A stretch of DNA of 64,000 nucleotides from Brachybacterium endophyticum (GTDB lineage: Bacteria; Actinomycetota; Actinomycetes; Actinomycetales; Dermabacteraceae), in contig NZ_QFKX01000002.1 of the NCBI RefSeq assembly GCF_003130585.1, forward strand, positions 310,001-374,000, in the 5' to 3' direction. Made by a program: the position numbers and the translations under genes. Shown piece by piece: positions 16,880 to 25,568 of the stretch (position 1 is its first letter; the number at the start of each line of letters is the position of its first letter). The notes beneath the pieces were generated by a model. The model saw only the letters and a list, made by a program, of their open reading frames with translations, searched no databases and was not told the DNA's origin.

Positions 16880-18697
16880 ATGACCCAGCCAGAGGTCTCC
16901 GAGAAGACCGAGCCGGAAGGCTCCGGGAGCACCGGGCCGGAGGTCTCCGTGATCATGGCCGTCTACAACGCCGGGACGTATCTCGAGGATGCGCTCGGAT
17001 CGACGATGCAGCAGGGCCTCGGCGCGACGCAGATCGAGGTGATCGCCGTCGACGACGGATCGACCGACGGCTCCGCCGACGTGCTCGACCGCTTCGCGTC
17101 CGCGCATCCGAACGTCCGGGTGATCCACCAGGAGAACTCGGGAGGCCCGGGCGGTCCCCGCAACACGGGCCTCGACCTCGCCACGGGCCGCTACGTCTTC
17201 TTCCTCGACGCCGACGACCTGCTCGCCGAGAACGGCCTGCGCGAACTGGTCGCCGTCGCGGACGAGCAGGGGTCCGACGTCGTCCTCGGCCAGGTGCACG
17301 GCATCGACGGGCGCTCCGCGCGTGGAGCGACGTTCCCGGCGACGCGCCTGCACGTGGACCTGATGGAGGACAGGATCTTCCGCACCCTCGGTCCGTGGAA
17401 GCTCTTCCGACGTGAGCTCCTCGAGCAGCACGGCATGCGCTTCCGCACCGACGTGAAGGTCGCGGAGGACCAGCTGCTGGTCGCCCAGGCCTACCTCACG
17501 GCCTCCGTCATCAGCATCTGTGCCGACCGCGACTACTACTACCTGCGCCAGCGCGAGGACGGCGGCAACGTCACCCGCACCAAGCGCGGGCCCGTTGAGC
17601 TCGTCGACGCCTTCACCCGGCTGACGGAGGTCGTCGTGGCGAACACCGAGCCGGGGCCGCTCCGCGACGCGGTGATGTGGCGCTCGGTGACCTGGTCGCT
17701 CGGCAAGCCCCTGGACGCCCGGTTCCTGCAGGGCAGCGAGCGTGACCAGCAGTACGTGGTGGACAGGATCCGTGCCGTGCTCGCCCCGGTCTACACGCCC
17801 GGCGCGGCGGAGCACCAGGAGCCCCTGCTGCGCCTGAAGACCGAGCTCGCCCTGGCGGGGGAGACGGACACCCTCCGCCGCGTCATCGAATGGCAGAAGC
17901 CGCGTCTGAAGCCCCCGCGGCTGCTGCGGCTCACCGACGACGGCGCGGCCTACGACCTGCCCGAGGACCTCGCCCGCCAGATCGGCCCGGAGCGCCTCCC
18001 GCCGCCGCCCCTCAGTGCGAAGGGGATGCTCCTGGGCATCGAGGTGGAGGGCGACAGGGTCCTCGTGCGCGGGGCGGCCCGGATCCGACGCGCCGTGAAC
18101 CCGGCACCGCAGACGCTCCTGCGTCTGCGCGAGCGCGAGAGCCGACAGGTGATCGATGTGGCGGCGCGCCTGCGGAGAGCCGAGGAGCACAAGGACGGTG
18201 TCGGGGCCGAGTTCGACCTCGCCGTCGAGACCGATCGGCTTCCCGAGGGCGTCTGGGACGCCTGGATCGTCCAGCGCGCCGGGGAGTCCGAGGCCGTGCG
18301 ACGGTTCGGCGGTGCGCGGGCCGCCGACGTGGAGACCGGGCAGCGGGAGCTGACGGACGCGGACGGTCGTGCCCGCGGGATCGTCTACTTCACCAAGAAG
18401 GCGTCGAACCTCTCGATCGACATCGGCTTCCAGCTGCATCCCGATCCGAACGCTCCGGAGGAGCCGGAGGAGGAGCAGGCGGAGCAGGCGGAAGCGGAGC
18501 AGGGGGAGACGCCCGAAGGACCCTCTGCCGCCGGGACACCGGCCGAGGCGACGTCGGCCGACGCGGACGTCCGCGGCACCGCCCCCTCGGACCGCGACCG
18601 TGAGGGTCACCGGACGGATGCCGAGGGAGACGCGCAGACCGATCGCAGGCGCGGCGGGATCCGCGGCGCCGTCCGCAGGATCCTCGGCGGGCGCTGA
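16880..18697 (+). CDS. GT2 family glycosyltransferase with long C-terminal region
   Basis: The N-terminal ~230 residues are a GT-A glycosyltransferase: VSVIMAVYNAGTYLEDAL, VDDGSTDGS, and FLDADD (the DXD-type metal/nucleotide site). About 250 residues follow with no recognised domain, then a Glu/Ala-rich acidic tail (~500-590) and a basic RRGGIRGAVRRILGGR end. The ATG at 16880 has GAGGGGGAAG just upstream. It lies 193 nt after tagH on the same strand, so it may be part of the export operon. The sugar is unknown. Confidence 0.82.
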   Translation: MTQPEVSEKTEPEGSGSTGPEVSVIMAVYNAGTYLEDALGSTMQQGLGATQIEVIAVDDGSTDGSADVLDRFASAHPNVRVIHQENSGGPGGPRNTGLDLATGRYVFFLDADDLLAENGLRELVAVADEQGSDVVLGQVHGIDGRSARGATFPATRLHVDLMEDRIFRTLGPWKLFRRELLEQHGMRFRTDVKVAEDQLLVAQAYLTASVISICADRDYYYLRQREDGGNVTRTKRGPVELVDAFTRLTEVVVANTEPGPLRDAVMWRSVTWSLGKPLDARFLQGSERDQQYVVDRIRAVLAPVYTPGAAEHQEPLLRLKTELALAGETDTLRRVIEWQKPRLKPPRLLRLTDDGAAYDLPEDLARQIGPERLPPPPLSAKGMLLGIEVEGDRVLVRGAARIRRAVNPAPQTLLRLRERESRQVIDVAARLRRAEEHKDGVGAEFDLAVETDRLPEGVWDAWIVQRAGESEAVRRFGGARAADVETGQRELTDADGRARGIVYFTKKASNLSIDIGFQLHPDPNAPEEPEEEQAEQAEAEQGETPEGPSAAGTPAEATSADADVRGTAPSDRDREGHRTDAEGDAQTDRRRGGIRGAVRRILGGR

Positions 18698-18750
18698 GCG
18701 CGAGCGCCCCACCTGCCTCGGCCACGCCGGCTTCTCCAGCCACTCCACGA

Positions 18751-18795
18751 CGACGGACGGGCCGTGCACCGATGCGGTGCACGGCCCGTCCGTCG
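18751..18795. terminator. Strong bidirectional terminator, 20-bp perfect stem
   Basis: Arms 18751-18770 and 18776-18795 are perfectly complementary over 20 bp around a 5-nt loop (GATGC). It sits between the converging GT2 gene and the 18823 gene. Confidence 0.88.
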
Positions 18796-18822
18796 ATCCG
18801 GGGGATCAGGGCAGGGGGACGG

Positions 18823-20682
18823 TCAGTCCTCCTCGTCCTCGTTCTCGCCCTCGGCGTCCTCGCCGGCGCTGCCGGTGTCCTCGGCCGCAGCGGCCCGGCT
18901 GTTCCGGGACTCGTCCACACCCTCGTCGGCGCCCTCGGTGACGGCGTTCAGCGCCGCGACGGGCTTGCGCTCGTGCAGCACGACGTTGCGGGCCGCATCG
19001 ACGAAGGCGTCGGCGTAGTTCTCCGCCGGGAACGGGCCCAGGTAGTCCACGCGCGTCTGCTTGCGCTGGTTCCCCTTGGGGTCGGTGACCAGCAGTCCCT
19101 CGAGCATCTCGTCGAGATTCGAGAGGTCCTCGGCGATCACGTACGCCGAGCGGGCCAGCGGGAACATCCGCTCGAACTCCGCGATCGAGTAGGACATCGT
19201 GACCAGGCCGTAGGGCTTGCCGGAGTACAGGAAGTCCGGCACCACGGAGGAGACGTCGGAGATCATCGCATCGGCCGCGTTGAAGCAGCCGAAGGCGTCG
19301 AGGTCCTTCTCCGCTGCCCTGCCCCACAGGTGCTCGCGGCCACTCGCCTCCTGGTCCTCGCGCAGCATCTGCTTGATGGCGCTGATGTTCTGGCGGGCCG
19401 CGGGGTTGCGGTAGCTGAAGGGGTGCGGGCGGAAGACGACCGTGATCCCGCGGTCCAGCAGCTCGCGGATGATCTGCGGACCCACCGGGAGCGAGCCGTA
19501 GTTCGTGTCCGCGTAGTGCCCCTCCCAGGTGGGGGCGTACAGCACGGTGCGCACGGGGAGGTTCTCCGGGCCCTGCTGCTCGACGGTCTCCACCTGCGGG
19601 CGGCCCACGATCGTGAACTTCTCCTGGGGGATGTCCACGCCGTTGTTCTCGTAGCGGTCGATCGCCGCCTGGCCGGCCACGAACACCTTGTCGTACAGGG
19701 CGGTGACGGGGTTGAAGCTCGAGGCCTTGTCGCTGTCCCCGTGCAGCAGCTGCACGTGGGTGATCTGCGGGTAGCGCACCAGGTGCACGTTGGGCGCCGA
19801 GTTGTTGACGTAGAAGGCGGTGGTGATCGACGGGGTGATGACGTCGTCGAGCTGCCAGATGTTCGTGCGCACCACGACGGGGGCGTCGGTCAGGCGTCGG
19901 ATCTCGCGGAAGGCGGAGGTCTTGCGCAGCACCACGATGAAGGGCTCGCCGATCCGCTCGAGGTACTCGATCCACATGCCCACCTGGTAGGCGGACCCGG
20001 CGGGGACGCCGTAGTAGAGCACGAACTTCGGAGCGTAGGCCTCGACGGCCGCGTAGAGGTTGTTGTCGGCGTTCACCGAGTCGCGCACGCGGCGGAAGGA
20101 ATCCAGCGCGTGGTAGCCGGCGACGGCGAGGGCGATCAGCGGCAGCACCAGCAGGGCGCCGGCCGGCACGCCCACCAGCAGCAGGAGAGAGGCGAGGGCG
20201 GTCAGCGAGAGGTCGACGACCAGCACGACGTTCACGGGGAAGGCCGGACCGCGGTGATCGGGGATGCCCGGCAGGTTCGCCACCCGCAGCTTGCGGCCGG
20301 GGGCGACCCTCGTGACGACGGGCTCGGAGAGCGGCACCAGGGCGAACAGGGTCGCGGTGATCCAGCCGACCACGCCCGTGGAACCCTCGGCCCAGCAGAT
20401 GGCCAGCGGCAGCAGTCCCAGCAGCAGACGGATCCCGTGCTCCCCGGCCAGCGCGGCACGGCCGACGTGCTTGCGCAGACGCCGGTAGCCGCGGCGGATC
20501 AGGATGAAGAACGGGTAGACCGCCGGGATCGCGGCGATCGCCGGATGCACGCCGATCGCCATCAGCACGAACGGGGCGATCGCGAAGATCGTCTGGGTCA
20601 GGCGCCGGCGCAGACCGGCCATGCGCTGCCACGGCACGGACATCCGGTGCGTCGTTGCCGAGGGGTTCGAGGATTCTGTCAT
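18823..20682 (-). CDS. CDP-alditol phosphotransferase with N-terminal membrane segments
   Basis: A 619-residue protein. Residues ~20-210 hold several hydrophobic segments (FAIAPFVLMAIGVHPAIAAI, AALLVLPLIALAVAG type), so it is probably membrane-bound. The rest is the CDP-glycerol glycerophosphotransferase domain: VQLLHGDSDKASSFN, FVAGQAAIDRY, GRPQVETV, VLYAPTWEGHY, FRPHPFSYRN, ISDVSSVVPDFLYSGKP. The tail is very acidic. Start: ATG at 20682, with AGAAGG about 9 nt upstream. It shares several blocks with the 20866 gene, so the two are likely paralogues. Confidence 0.85.
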   Translation of the reverse strand: MTESSNPSATTHRMSVPWQRMAGLRRRLTQTIFAIAPFVLMAIGVHPAIAAIPAVYPFFILIRRGYRRLRKHVGRAALAGEHGIRLLLGLLPLAICWAEGSTGVVGWITATLFALVPLSEPVVTRVAPGRKLRVANLPGIPDHRGPAFPVNVVLVVDLSLTALASLLLLVGVPAGALLVLPLIALAVAGYHALDSFRRVRDSVNADNNLYAAVEAYAPKFVLYYGVPAGSAYQVGMWIEYLERIGEPFIVVLRKTSAFREIRRLTDAPVVVRTNIWQLDDVITPSITTAFYVNNSAPNVHLVRYPQITHVQLLHGDSDKASSFNPVTALYDKVFVAGQAAIDRYENNGVDIPQEKFTIVGRPQVETVEQQGPENLPVRTVLYAPTWEGHYADTNYGSLPVGPQIIRELLDRGITVVFRPHPFSYRNPAARQNISAIKQMLREDQEASGREHLWGRAAEKDLDAFGCFNAADAMISDVSSVVPDFLYSGKPYGLVTMSYSIAEFERMFPLARSAYVIAEDLSNLDEMLEGLLVTDPKGNQRKQTRVDYLGPFPAENYADAFVDAARNVVLHERKPVAALNAVTEGADEGVDESRNSRAAAAEDTGSAGEDAEGENEDEED

Positions 20683-20841
20683 CGAGGGGGATCCTTCTTG
20701 TGCGGTCAGCATCGTGAGGCGTGCTCGGACGGCGTGGTGTCGGCGGCCGGGGTCAGCCCGGACGGACACCGCCGCGAGAGTACTCGGTGGGTATCGGATG
20801 GCGACGGCGGGAACGGGACTCCGTGATCCAGCCCATGCCCT

Positions 20842-20857
20842 GGGCAGAGCGCTGCCC
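20842..20857 (-). terminator. Short hairpin downstream of the 20866 gene
   Basis: GGGCAG and CTGCCC form a 6-bp stem with an AGCG loop, ending just past the stop of the minus-strand gene at 20866. Weak, no T-tract. Confidence 0.3.
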
Positions 20858-20865
20858 GCGAGCGG

Positions 20866-22116
20866 TCACCGGGGGTCCTCCTGGATCTGGTTCTGCTGGA
20901 TCGAGGCCCACAGCTCGTCCCGCAGCACGGCGAGGTCGTCGCAGGCCTTCAGGAAGCGCTCCAGGGATGCGCCCGGGGTGGTGTCCCCCAGGTAGTACTC
21001 GGTGAGCGCGCGACGCTCGTCGGCGAGCGGATCCTCCGTGATCTGCTCGTTCGCGACCTCCCCGGCGCGCGGGGCGTCCTGCGCGCTCAGGCGCGGTGCC
21101 ATCTGCAGCAGGCGGGTCGCGGCCTCGCGCGGCCCCTCGGGGGAGGCGGCCCGGGTGACGATCAGCGGCTTGCGCGTGGACAGCCAGTCCGTCGCCACGG
21201 CGGAGACGTCACAGATCATCAGGTCCGCGCGGGCGAAGTCCTCCTGGGTGCTGTGGCCCTCCGAGACCTCCTGGCCGTGCTCGACGAGCAGCTCGCGCAG
21301 GCGGGCGTCGGCCTCCCCGTACTCGGGCAGGCGCACGCCGGTCAGCGGATGCGGGCGGTAGATCACGCGCAGCCCGGCGGCGAGCAGGGAGTGGACGATC
21401 ATCTCGGACTGCGTGGTCAGCGAGGAGTAGGCGACGCTCGCCTGCCCGCCCTCCCAGGTCGGTGCGTAGAGCACGGCGGGCGGCGACCCCTCGGGGCGCG
21501 CGGGCAGGGTCACCCGGTCGGTGTCCAGGCTCGGACGGCCGACGGGGATGCAGCGGGTGCGGGCGTCGAACAGGGTCGAGTAGCGCTCGATGCGGTCGAT
21601 CGCCGCCTGCCCGGCCACGAAGGAGAAGTCGTAGGCCTTGATCTGGTTCGAGACCGAGACCCCCTTGTCGCTGTCACCGTGCAGGAGGGAGACGTGGAGC
21701 GCCGAACGGCTGCGCAGCGGCGCCGTGTTCAGCGGGTTGTAGTTGACGTACAGGATCAGCCGGGTGCTGCTGCGCAGGATCAGCGCATCCAGCGTCGCGT
21801 CCCGCGCGACCGTGATCACCGGCATGGTCACCATGTCGCGCAGCCGTGCCGCGACCCGCGAGTCCATGCAGATGATGGTGACGCCGCGCCGGGCGTGCAG
21901 CTCCTTGAGGGGGCCGAACCAGTCGCGCAGCTGGTAGAGGCTCTCGAGGGTGTCGGGGAAGTAGAGGACGACGTCGCCCTCGAGCACCGTGTCGGTCAGG
22001 CGGTCGTCGTCGCCCAGGCCGTCGGGCACGCCGCCGGGCAGCAGCCCGAACCGGCGCAGGAGGCGTCCGCCGGTGCTGCGCACCCTGCGCTTCAGAGAAT
22101 TGCCGCGAGGGGCCAT
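20866..22116 (-). CDS. CDP-alditol phosphotransferase family protein (soluble form)
   Basis: A 416-residue Glyphos_transf protein lacking the membrane region of its neighbour: VSLLHGDSDKGVSVSNQIK, FVAGQAAIDRIERY, VGRPSLDTDR, VLYAPTWEGGQ, YRPHPLTG, ICDVSAVATDWLSTRKPL. The HGDSDK and GQAAIDR blocks are shared with the 18823 protein. It may be a primase-like (TagB) or alternate polymerase; sequence does not decide. The start overlaps the stop of the 22116 gene by 1 nt (TGATG), and GGGAGG lies upstream, so translation is coupled. Confidence 0.83.
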   Translation of the reverse strand: MAPRGNSLKRRVRSTGGRLLRRFGLLPGGVPDGLGDDDRLTDTVLEGDVVLYFPDTLESLYQLRDWFGPLKELHARRGVTIICMDSRVAARLRDMVTMPVITVARDATLDALILRSSTRLILYVNYNPLNTAPLRSRSALHVSLLHGDSDKGVSVSNQIKAYDFSFVAGQAAIDRIERYSTLFDARTRCIPVGRPSLDTDRVTLPARPEGSPPAVLYAPTWEGGQASVAYSSLTTQSEMIVHSLLAAGLRVIYRPHPLTGVRLPEYGEADARLRELLVEHGQEVSEGHSTQEDFARADLMICDVSAVATDWLSTRKPLIVTRAASPEGPREAATRLLQMAPRLSAQDAPRAGEVANEQITEDPLADERRALTEYYLGDTTPGASLERFLKACDDLAVLRDELWASIQQNQIQEDPR

Positions 22117-23846
22117 CAGCGACCTCCCTTCCCGTTGCTGTCGTCCCTGGTCTCGTTGCCGCTGCCGTTGCCGGTGGCGTCGGCGAGGATCCGCCGCCAG
22201 GCCACGTCGGTGGTCCAGGCCGGGAGGGCCCGGGCGTAGCGCCGGCGCAGGCGCCCCCAGCGCGCCCCGAGACCCGCGTGGGTGCGCAGGACCCGGAGCA
22301 GGAGCGCGCGATCATCGTGGCCGTCGATCGTGAAGGCGTCGATCCTCGCGCCGTCCGGGGAGGTGATGATCACCCCGTCCGCCCCGAGCGTGGTGCGCCA
22401 GGAGATCTCCTCGGCCGGCAGCGCGAGAACCTCCTGGGGCGTGCGGGACGGCGCCAGCAGGCGGCGCTGGGCGCGCAGAGCGCCCGCGGGCAGGGAGAAG
22501 GGTGCCGTCCGGGTGGGGGAGAGGTCGGCGGTGCGTGCCTGCTGGCGCTCGCGCCAGTCGTCCACGATCCGCTGGCCGTCCTGGCGGGCACGCCCGAGGT
22601 CCTTCCCCAGCCACGATTCCGGACCGCTCAGCGCGGCGCGGGCGCCGTCGTCCCACAGCAGCGCGGTCAGGTGCAGTCCGGAGAGCACGTGCTTGGCCTG
22701 GTGGAGCAGCGAGTGGACGAGCACTCCCGGCCCCGCTCCGCAGGCGGCGGCGGTCGCCAGCCGGTTGCGGTGCAGGATCCGCGCGCTCCAGCTCATCTGG
22801 GTGCGGTAGGCGTCCCACGAGGGATGGGTGACCGACGCACCGGGCAGCACGGCCGTGCTGTAGCCGTTGCGGGTGGCCCGCAGGCCGTACTCGGCGTCGT
22901 CCCACTTCAGGAAGTACGGGGCGGGCAGGCCCAGCAGACCGACCGCTCCGGGCGGCAGCAGCGTGCCCCACCAGCCGGTGTAGTCCGGTGCGGTGCGGGG
23001 CAGCAGCGCGTCCCAGTCGGCGGGGGTGGTGCCGCGCAGGTCCAGCGGGCCCTCCATGCCGTCGGCGGGGCGCCAGAAGAACGGGGTCCTGTCCACGTGC
23101 TCGGCGTGGGCGAGCAGGGTGCCGGGCGCGTCGGCCGCGAGCAGTCCGGTGCCCACGATCGTGGGGGCCTCGGCAAGCGTCTGGAAGGTGAGGATCCTGC
23201 GCATCGACTCCGCCGAGATCACGGCGTCGTCGTCGGAGAGGAACACCGCCTGGGAGGGGTCGCTCAGGGAGGCGAGCATGCCACGGGCGTAGCCTCCCGA
23301 TCCGCCCAGGTTCGGCTGCTCGATGAGCTCGATCGAGGGCTGTTGCTCCCGCAGCTCGGTGAAGGGGGCGTGGGAGGCCAGCGTGCCGGCCTGGTCGATC
23401 ACGAGCACGCGGGCCACGTGCTCCATCGCCGCGAAGGCGGCCGCCTGCGCGGTCGCGTCCTGCTCACGACGGAACGTGGGGACCACGGCGGTCACCTGCG
23501 GGAGCGTGAGCGCGCGTCGGGCGCCTCCTGCGCTGCCGGCGGGCTCACGGTCCGAGACCTCGACGCTCCAGCGCACGCTCGAGGCGCCGGCGACCCACAG
23601 CCACGGGGGCGTCGTCGGGTCCGTGAGGTCGAGGGTGCGAGGGTTCGCGCCGAGCTCGCCGAGATCCTCGATCACCCCGTCCCGTCCCCCGAGCAGGCGC
23701 GCAGGCGTGCTCGGGTCGGCTGCTCGGGCCGTGACCTGCACGGGCCGGGCGCCCACCGCGGGGCGCCAGGCCCAGGCGGCGAAGGTCTGCTCCCACAGCG
23801 GGGTGTCCTCGCCGGTGGTCTGCTGCAGCGTCGTTCCGACGTGCAC
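22116..23846 (-). CDS. GlfT2-like galactofuranosyltransferase (GT2)
   Basis: A 576-residue protein with the GlfT2 architecture: an N-terminal beta domain, then IEQPNLGGSGGYARGM, FLSDDDAVI (the DDx metal site), YTGWWGTLLPPGAVG and FLKWDDAEYGLRATRNGYST, and a C-terminal helical tail. Mycobacterial GlfT2 builds the galactofuran of arabinogalactan from UDP-galactofuranose. No glf (UDP-galactopyranose mutase) is in the window. I chose the GTG at 23846 because GAGGAGG lies 4 nt upstream; an in-frame GTG at 23864 is further up. Confidence 0.85.
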   Translation of the reverse strand: MHVGTTLQQTTGEDTPLWEQTFAAWAWRPAVGARPVQVTARAADPSTPARLLGGRDGVIEDLGELGANPRTLDLTDPTTPPWLWVAGASSVRWSVEVSDREPAGSAGGARRALTLPQVTAVVPTFRREQDATAQAAAFAAMEHVARVLVIDQAGTLASHAPFTELREQQPSIELIEQPNLGGSGGYARGMLASLSDPSQAVFLSDDDAVISAESMRRILTFQTLAEAPTIVGTGLLAADAPGTLLAHAEHVDRTPFFWRPADGMEGPLDLRGTTPADWDALLPRTAPDYTGWWGTLLPPGAVGLLGLPAPYFLKWDDAEYGLRATRNGYSTAVLPGASVTHPSWDAYRTQMSWSARILHRNRLATAAACGAGPGVLVHSLLHQAKHVLSGLHLTALLWDDGARAALSGPESWLGKDLGRARQDGQRIVDDWRERQQARTADLSPTRTAPFSLPAGALRAQRRLLAPSRTPQEVLALPAEEISWRTTLGADGVIITSPDGARIDAFTIDGHDDRALLLRVLRTHAGLGARWGRLRRRYARALPAWTTDVAWRRILADATGNGSGNETRDDSNGKGGR

Positions 23847-23963
23847 GGGGCCTCCTCGGAACACGCGTGGAAGTGGTCGGGCGGTCGGGTCCCTCGGGCC
23901 TGCCCGACGGGACCGATCCGAGGTTACAGCAGGGCGAACGGGCGACGAACGAGGCGTGATCGA

Positions 23964-24368
23964 TCAGGCGTCGGGCGCGGGCGCGGGCGCGGGCTGTTCG
24001 GGCGGATCCGCGCCTTCGGGCGGGTTCTCGTGCTCGGGCAGGTCGGCCCAGACGCGCTCGGCGTCGGCCGAGAGCTGGCCGTGATCGGCCCGGTAGCGCC
24101 GCATCCGGCATCCGCGACCGTTCGGCTTCAGCTCGATCCCCTCCTCGTCCCAGCGGACGCGGGCGCGCGCGACGAGGGGGACGGGCAGATCGCCGTCGGC
24201 CGAGGTCACCCGCCACCACGGCACGCCCGAGCCCCACTGGCTCATGATCCGACCCACCTGGCGCGCGCCGAGCCCGCACACATCGCCCACCTGTCCGTAG
24301 CTGGCGACACGGCCGGGCGGTATCACCTCGACGGTGCGCAGCACGCGCTCCACGGTGAGATCGTCCAT
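23964..24368 (-). CDS. Alkyltransferase-like protein (ATL), cysteine-less MGMT homologue
   Basis: A 134-residue DNA-binding domain of the O6-methylguanine-DNA methyltransferase family: VLRTVEVIPPGRVASYGQVG, the ARQVGRIMSQ recognition helix, and PWWRV in place of the active-site PCHRV. ATL proteins have Trp for the reactive Cys, so it should bind alkylated guanine without transferring the alkyl group and pass damage to nucleotide excision repair. The second W in PWWRV instead of PWHRV is unusual. An acidic, proline-rich tail follows. Divergent from the jetB gene. Confidence 0.85.
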   Translation of the reverse strand: MDDLTVERVLRTVEVIPPGRVASYGQVGDVCGLGARQVGRIMSQWGSGVPWWRVTSADGDLPVPLVARARVRWDEEGIELKPNGRGCRMRRYRADHGQLSADAERVWADLPEHENPPEGADPPEQPAPAPAPDA

Positions 24369-24386
24369 GGCGCCCAGTCTCGCAGG

Positions 24387-24392
24387 TACCCT
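24387..24392 (+). promoter_or_regulatory. Candidate leaderless -10 element for the jetB gene
   Basis: TACCCT (TANNNT type) ends 8 nt before the GTG start at 24401, and there is no ribosome site, which fits a leaderless mRNA. A similar TACCCT lies before the jetC gene. Confidence 0.45.
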
Positions 24393-24400
24393 CGTGAACC

Positions 24401-25210
24401 GTGACCACCGCGACCTCCTCCGCCATGCCCGGCTCGTCGTCCTCCGCGAACGAGGACCAGGACCCGGCCGCACCCACCACCTCGGGCCTGGGAGCACTGG
24501 TCGACGACTCCCGGCGCGTCCTGGTGGCCCTGCTGCAGGGGCCCTTCGTCGACGGCCGACGTGAGCCCCAGCGCTACGGGCAGCTGTTGCGGGACCGCCC
24601 GGCGATCGAGGCGCGGCTGGCGGACATGTTCCTCGAGCTCGTCCTGGACGACGACGCCCAGGTCGCCTTCGTGCGCCAGAGCGAGGAGGACCCCGACGCC
24701 CCCAAGCTGCTGCGGCGCCTCTCGGGCCTGAACCGACTTGATTCCGTGCTGCTGCTGGTGCTGCGTCAGATGCTGCTCACGCAGTCCTCCCGCGGTCAGC
24801 GAGCCGTGGTCTCCGAGGCCGAGATCCAGCAGGCGCTCGCCGCCTACCGTCGTTCCACGTCGACCGACGAGGCGGGCTTCGCCAAGGAGGTGCGCGCCTC
24901 GATCACCAAGATCCAGCGCGCCGGCCTGCTCGAGGAGCAGGGCGATTCCTACGAGGTCTCCCCGGTGCTGCGCCTGATGATCGGCCCGGACACCGCACGC
25001 GAGTTCATCGCGCTGTACCGTGAGGCGGGAGCCGACACCCTGGCCGACCCGGCCGATGCCGACGAGGACATCGACGTCGACGAGGGCAGTGACGCGGACG
25101 AGCACGTCGGCGCGGAAGGAGAACGTGAATCCGCGGACGACATCGAGGGTGACGACGAGGGGGCGGAGCCGGCAGGTACGCGGGGCAGCGGTGACGACGG
25201 GAACAGTTAG
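24401..25210 (+). CDS. jetB: JetB / MksE-like condensin accessory subunit (DUF4194)
   Basis: A 269-residue protein. Residues ~35-205 match the JetB/MksE (DUF4194) pattern: VLVALLQGPFVDGRREPQRY, AFVRQSEEDPDAPKLLRRLS, LLLVLRQMLLTQ, EVRASITKIQRAGLLEEQGD and SYEVSPVLRLMIG. A long acidic tail follows. In Wadjet/MksBEF systems this protein is the KITE-like subunit that binds the kleisin JetA and works with the SMC-like ATPase. JetC is 3.3 kb away at 28542, with no JetA between or nearby. Start: leaderless GTG at 24401. Confidence 0.8.
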   Translation: MTTATSSAMPGSSSSANEDQDPAAPTTSGLGALVDDSRRVLVALLQGPFVDGRREPQRYGQLLRDRPAIEARLADMFLELVLDDDAQVAFVRQSEEDPDAPKLLRRLSGLNRLDSVLLLVLRQMLLTQSSRGQRAVVSEAEIQQALAAYRRSTSTDEAGFAKEVRASITKIQRAGLLEEQGDSYEVSPVLRLMIGPDTAREFIALYREAGADTLADPADADEDIDVDEGSDADEHVGAEGERESADDIEGDDEGAEPAGTRGSGDDGNS

Positions 25211-25349
25211 GACCGGGCCGGGCGAGGGGTGCGCGAGTCAGGATGACGCCGGCTGAGCGGGCGACGCCGGCACCTCGCTCGGCGTGCGTGAGATGGGCTG
25301 GCTCCTCCGCGCCGCGCCTGGGGACGCCCCGGAGGAAGAGCGCAGAGCC

Positions 25350-25568
25350 TCATCCGGAGGATCTGTTCCTCTTCATCGCCTTGTGGGTACCGTCGCACCA
25401 TGGCTTGATGGCCGACCCTCCGCACATGCAGACCGCGCTGACCGGGCGTCGGGTCGCGTGCTGGTTGCCCTCGGTGTCCTGCACGAGGTGATCCCCCCGC
25501 ACGAGCAGGGGCCCGCCAGGGCAGAGAACGAGATCAGGTCCCGGCTCGTTGGTGCCCTCAGCACCCAT
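25350..25568 (-). CDS. CDGSH iron-sulfur domain protein
   Basis: A 72-residue protein carrying the CDGSH motif CMCGGSAIKPWCDGTH, which ligates a labile [2Fe-2S] cluster through three Cys and one His. The N-terminal part (GPDLVLCPGGPLLVRGDHL) is typical of small bacterial CDGSH proteins. Its ATG overlaps the stop of the upstream gene by 1 nt (TGATG), so it is co-translated with the iron-containing redox enzyme at 25568. Likely role: electron or Fe-S transfer to that enzyme (inference). Confidence 0.88.
   Translation of the reverse strand: MGAEGTNEPGPDLVLCPGGPLLVRGDHLVQDTEGNQHATRRPVSAVCMCGGSAIKPWCDGTHKAMKRNRSSG

Noticed and set aside
23964-24368. Active O6-methylguanine methyltransferase
   Set aside because: The reactive Cys of PCHRV is replaced by Trp (PWWRV), so only the DNA-binding ATL role is supported.
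25211-25349. A terminator between the jetB gene and the CDGSH gene
   Set aside because: GCCGGC occurs twice and could pair, but it is a simple direct repeat and no stable hairpin stands out.
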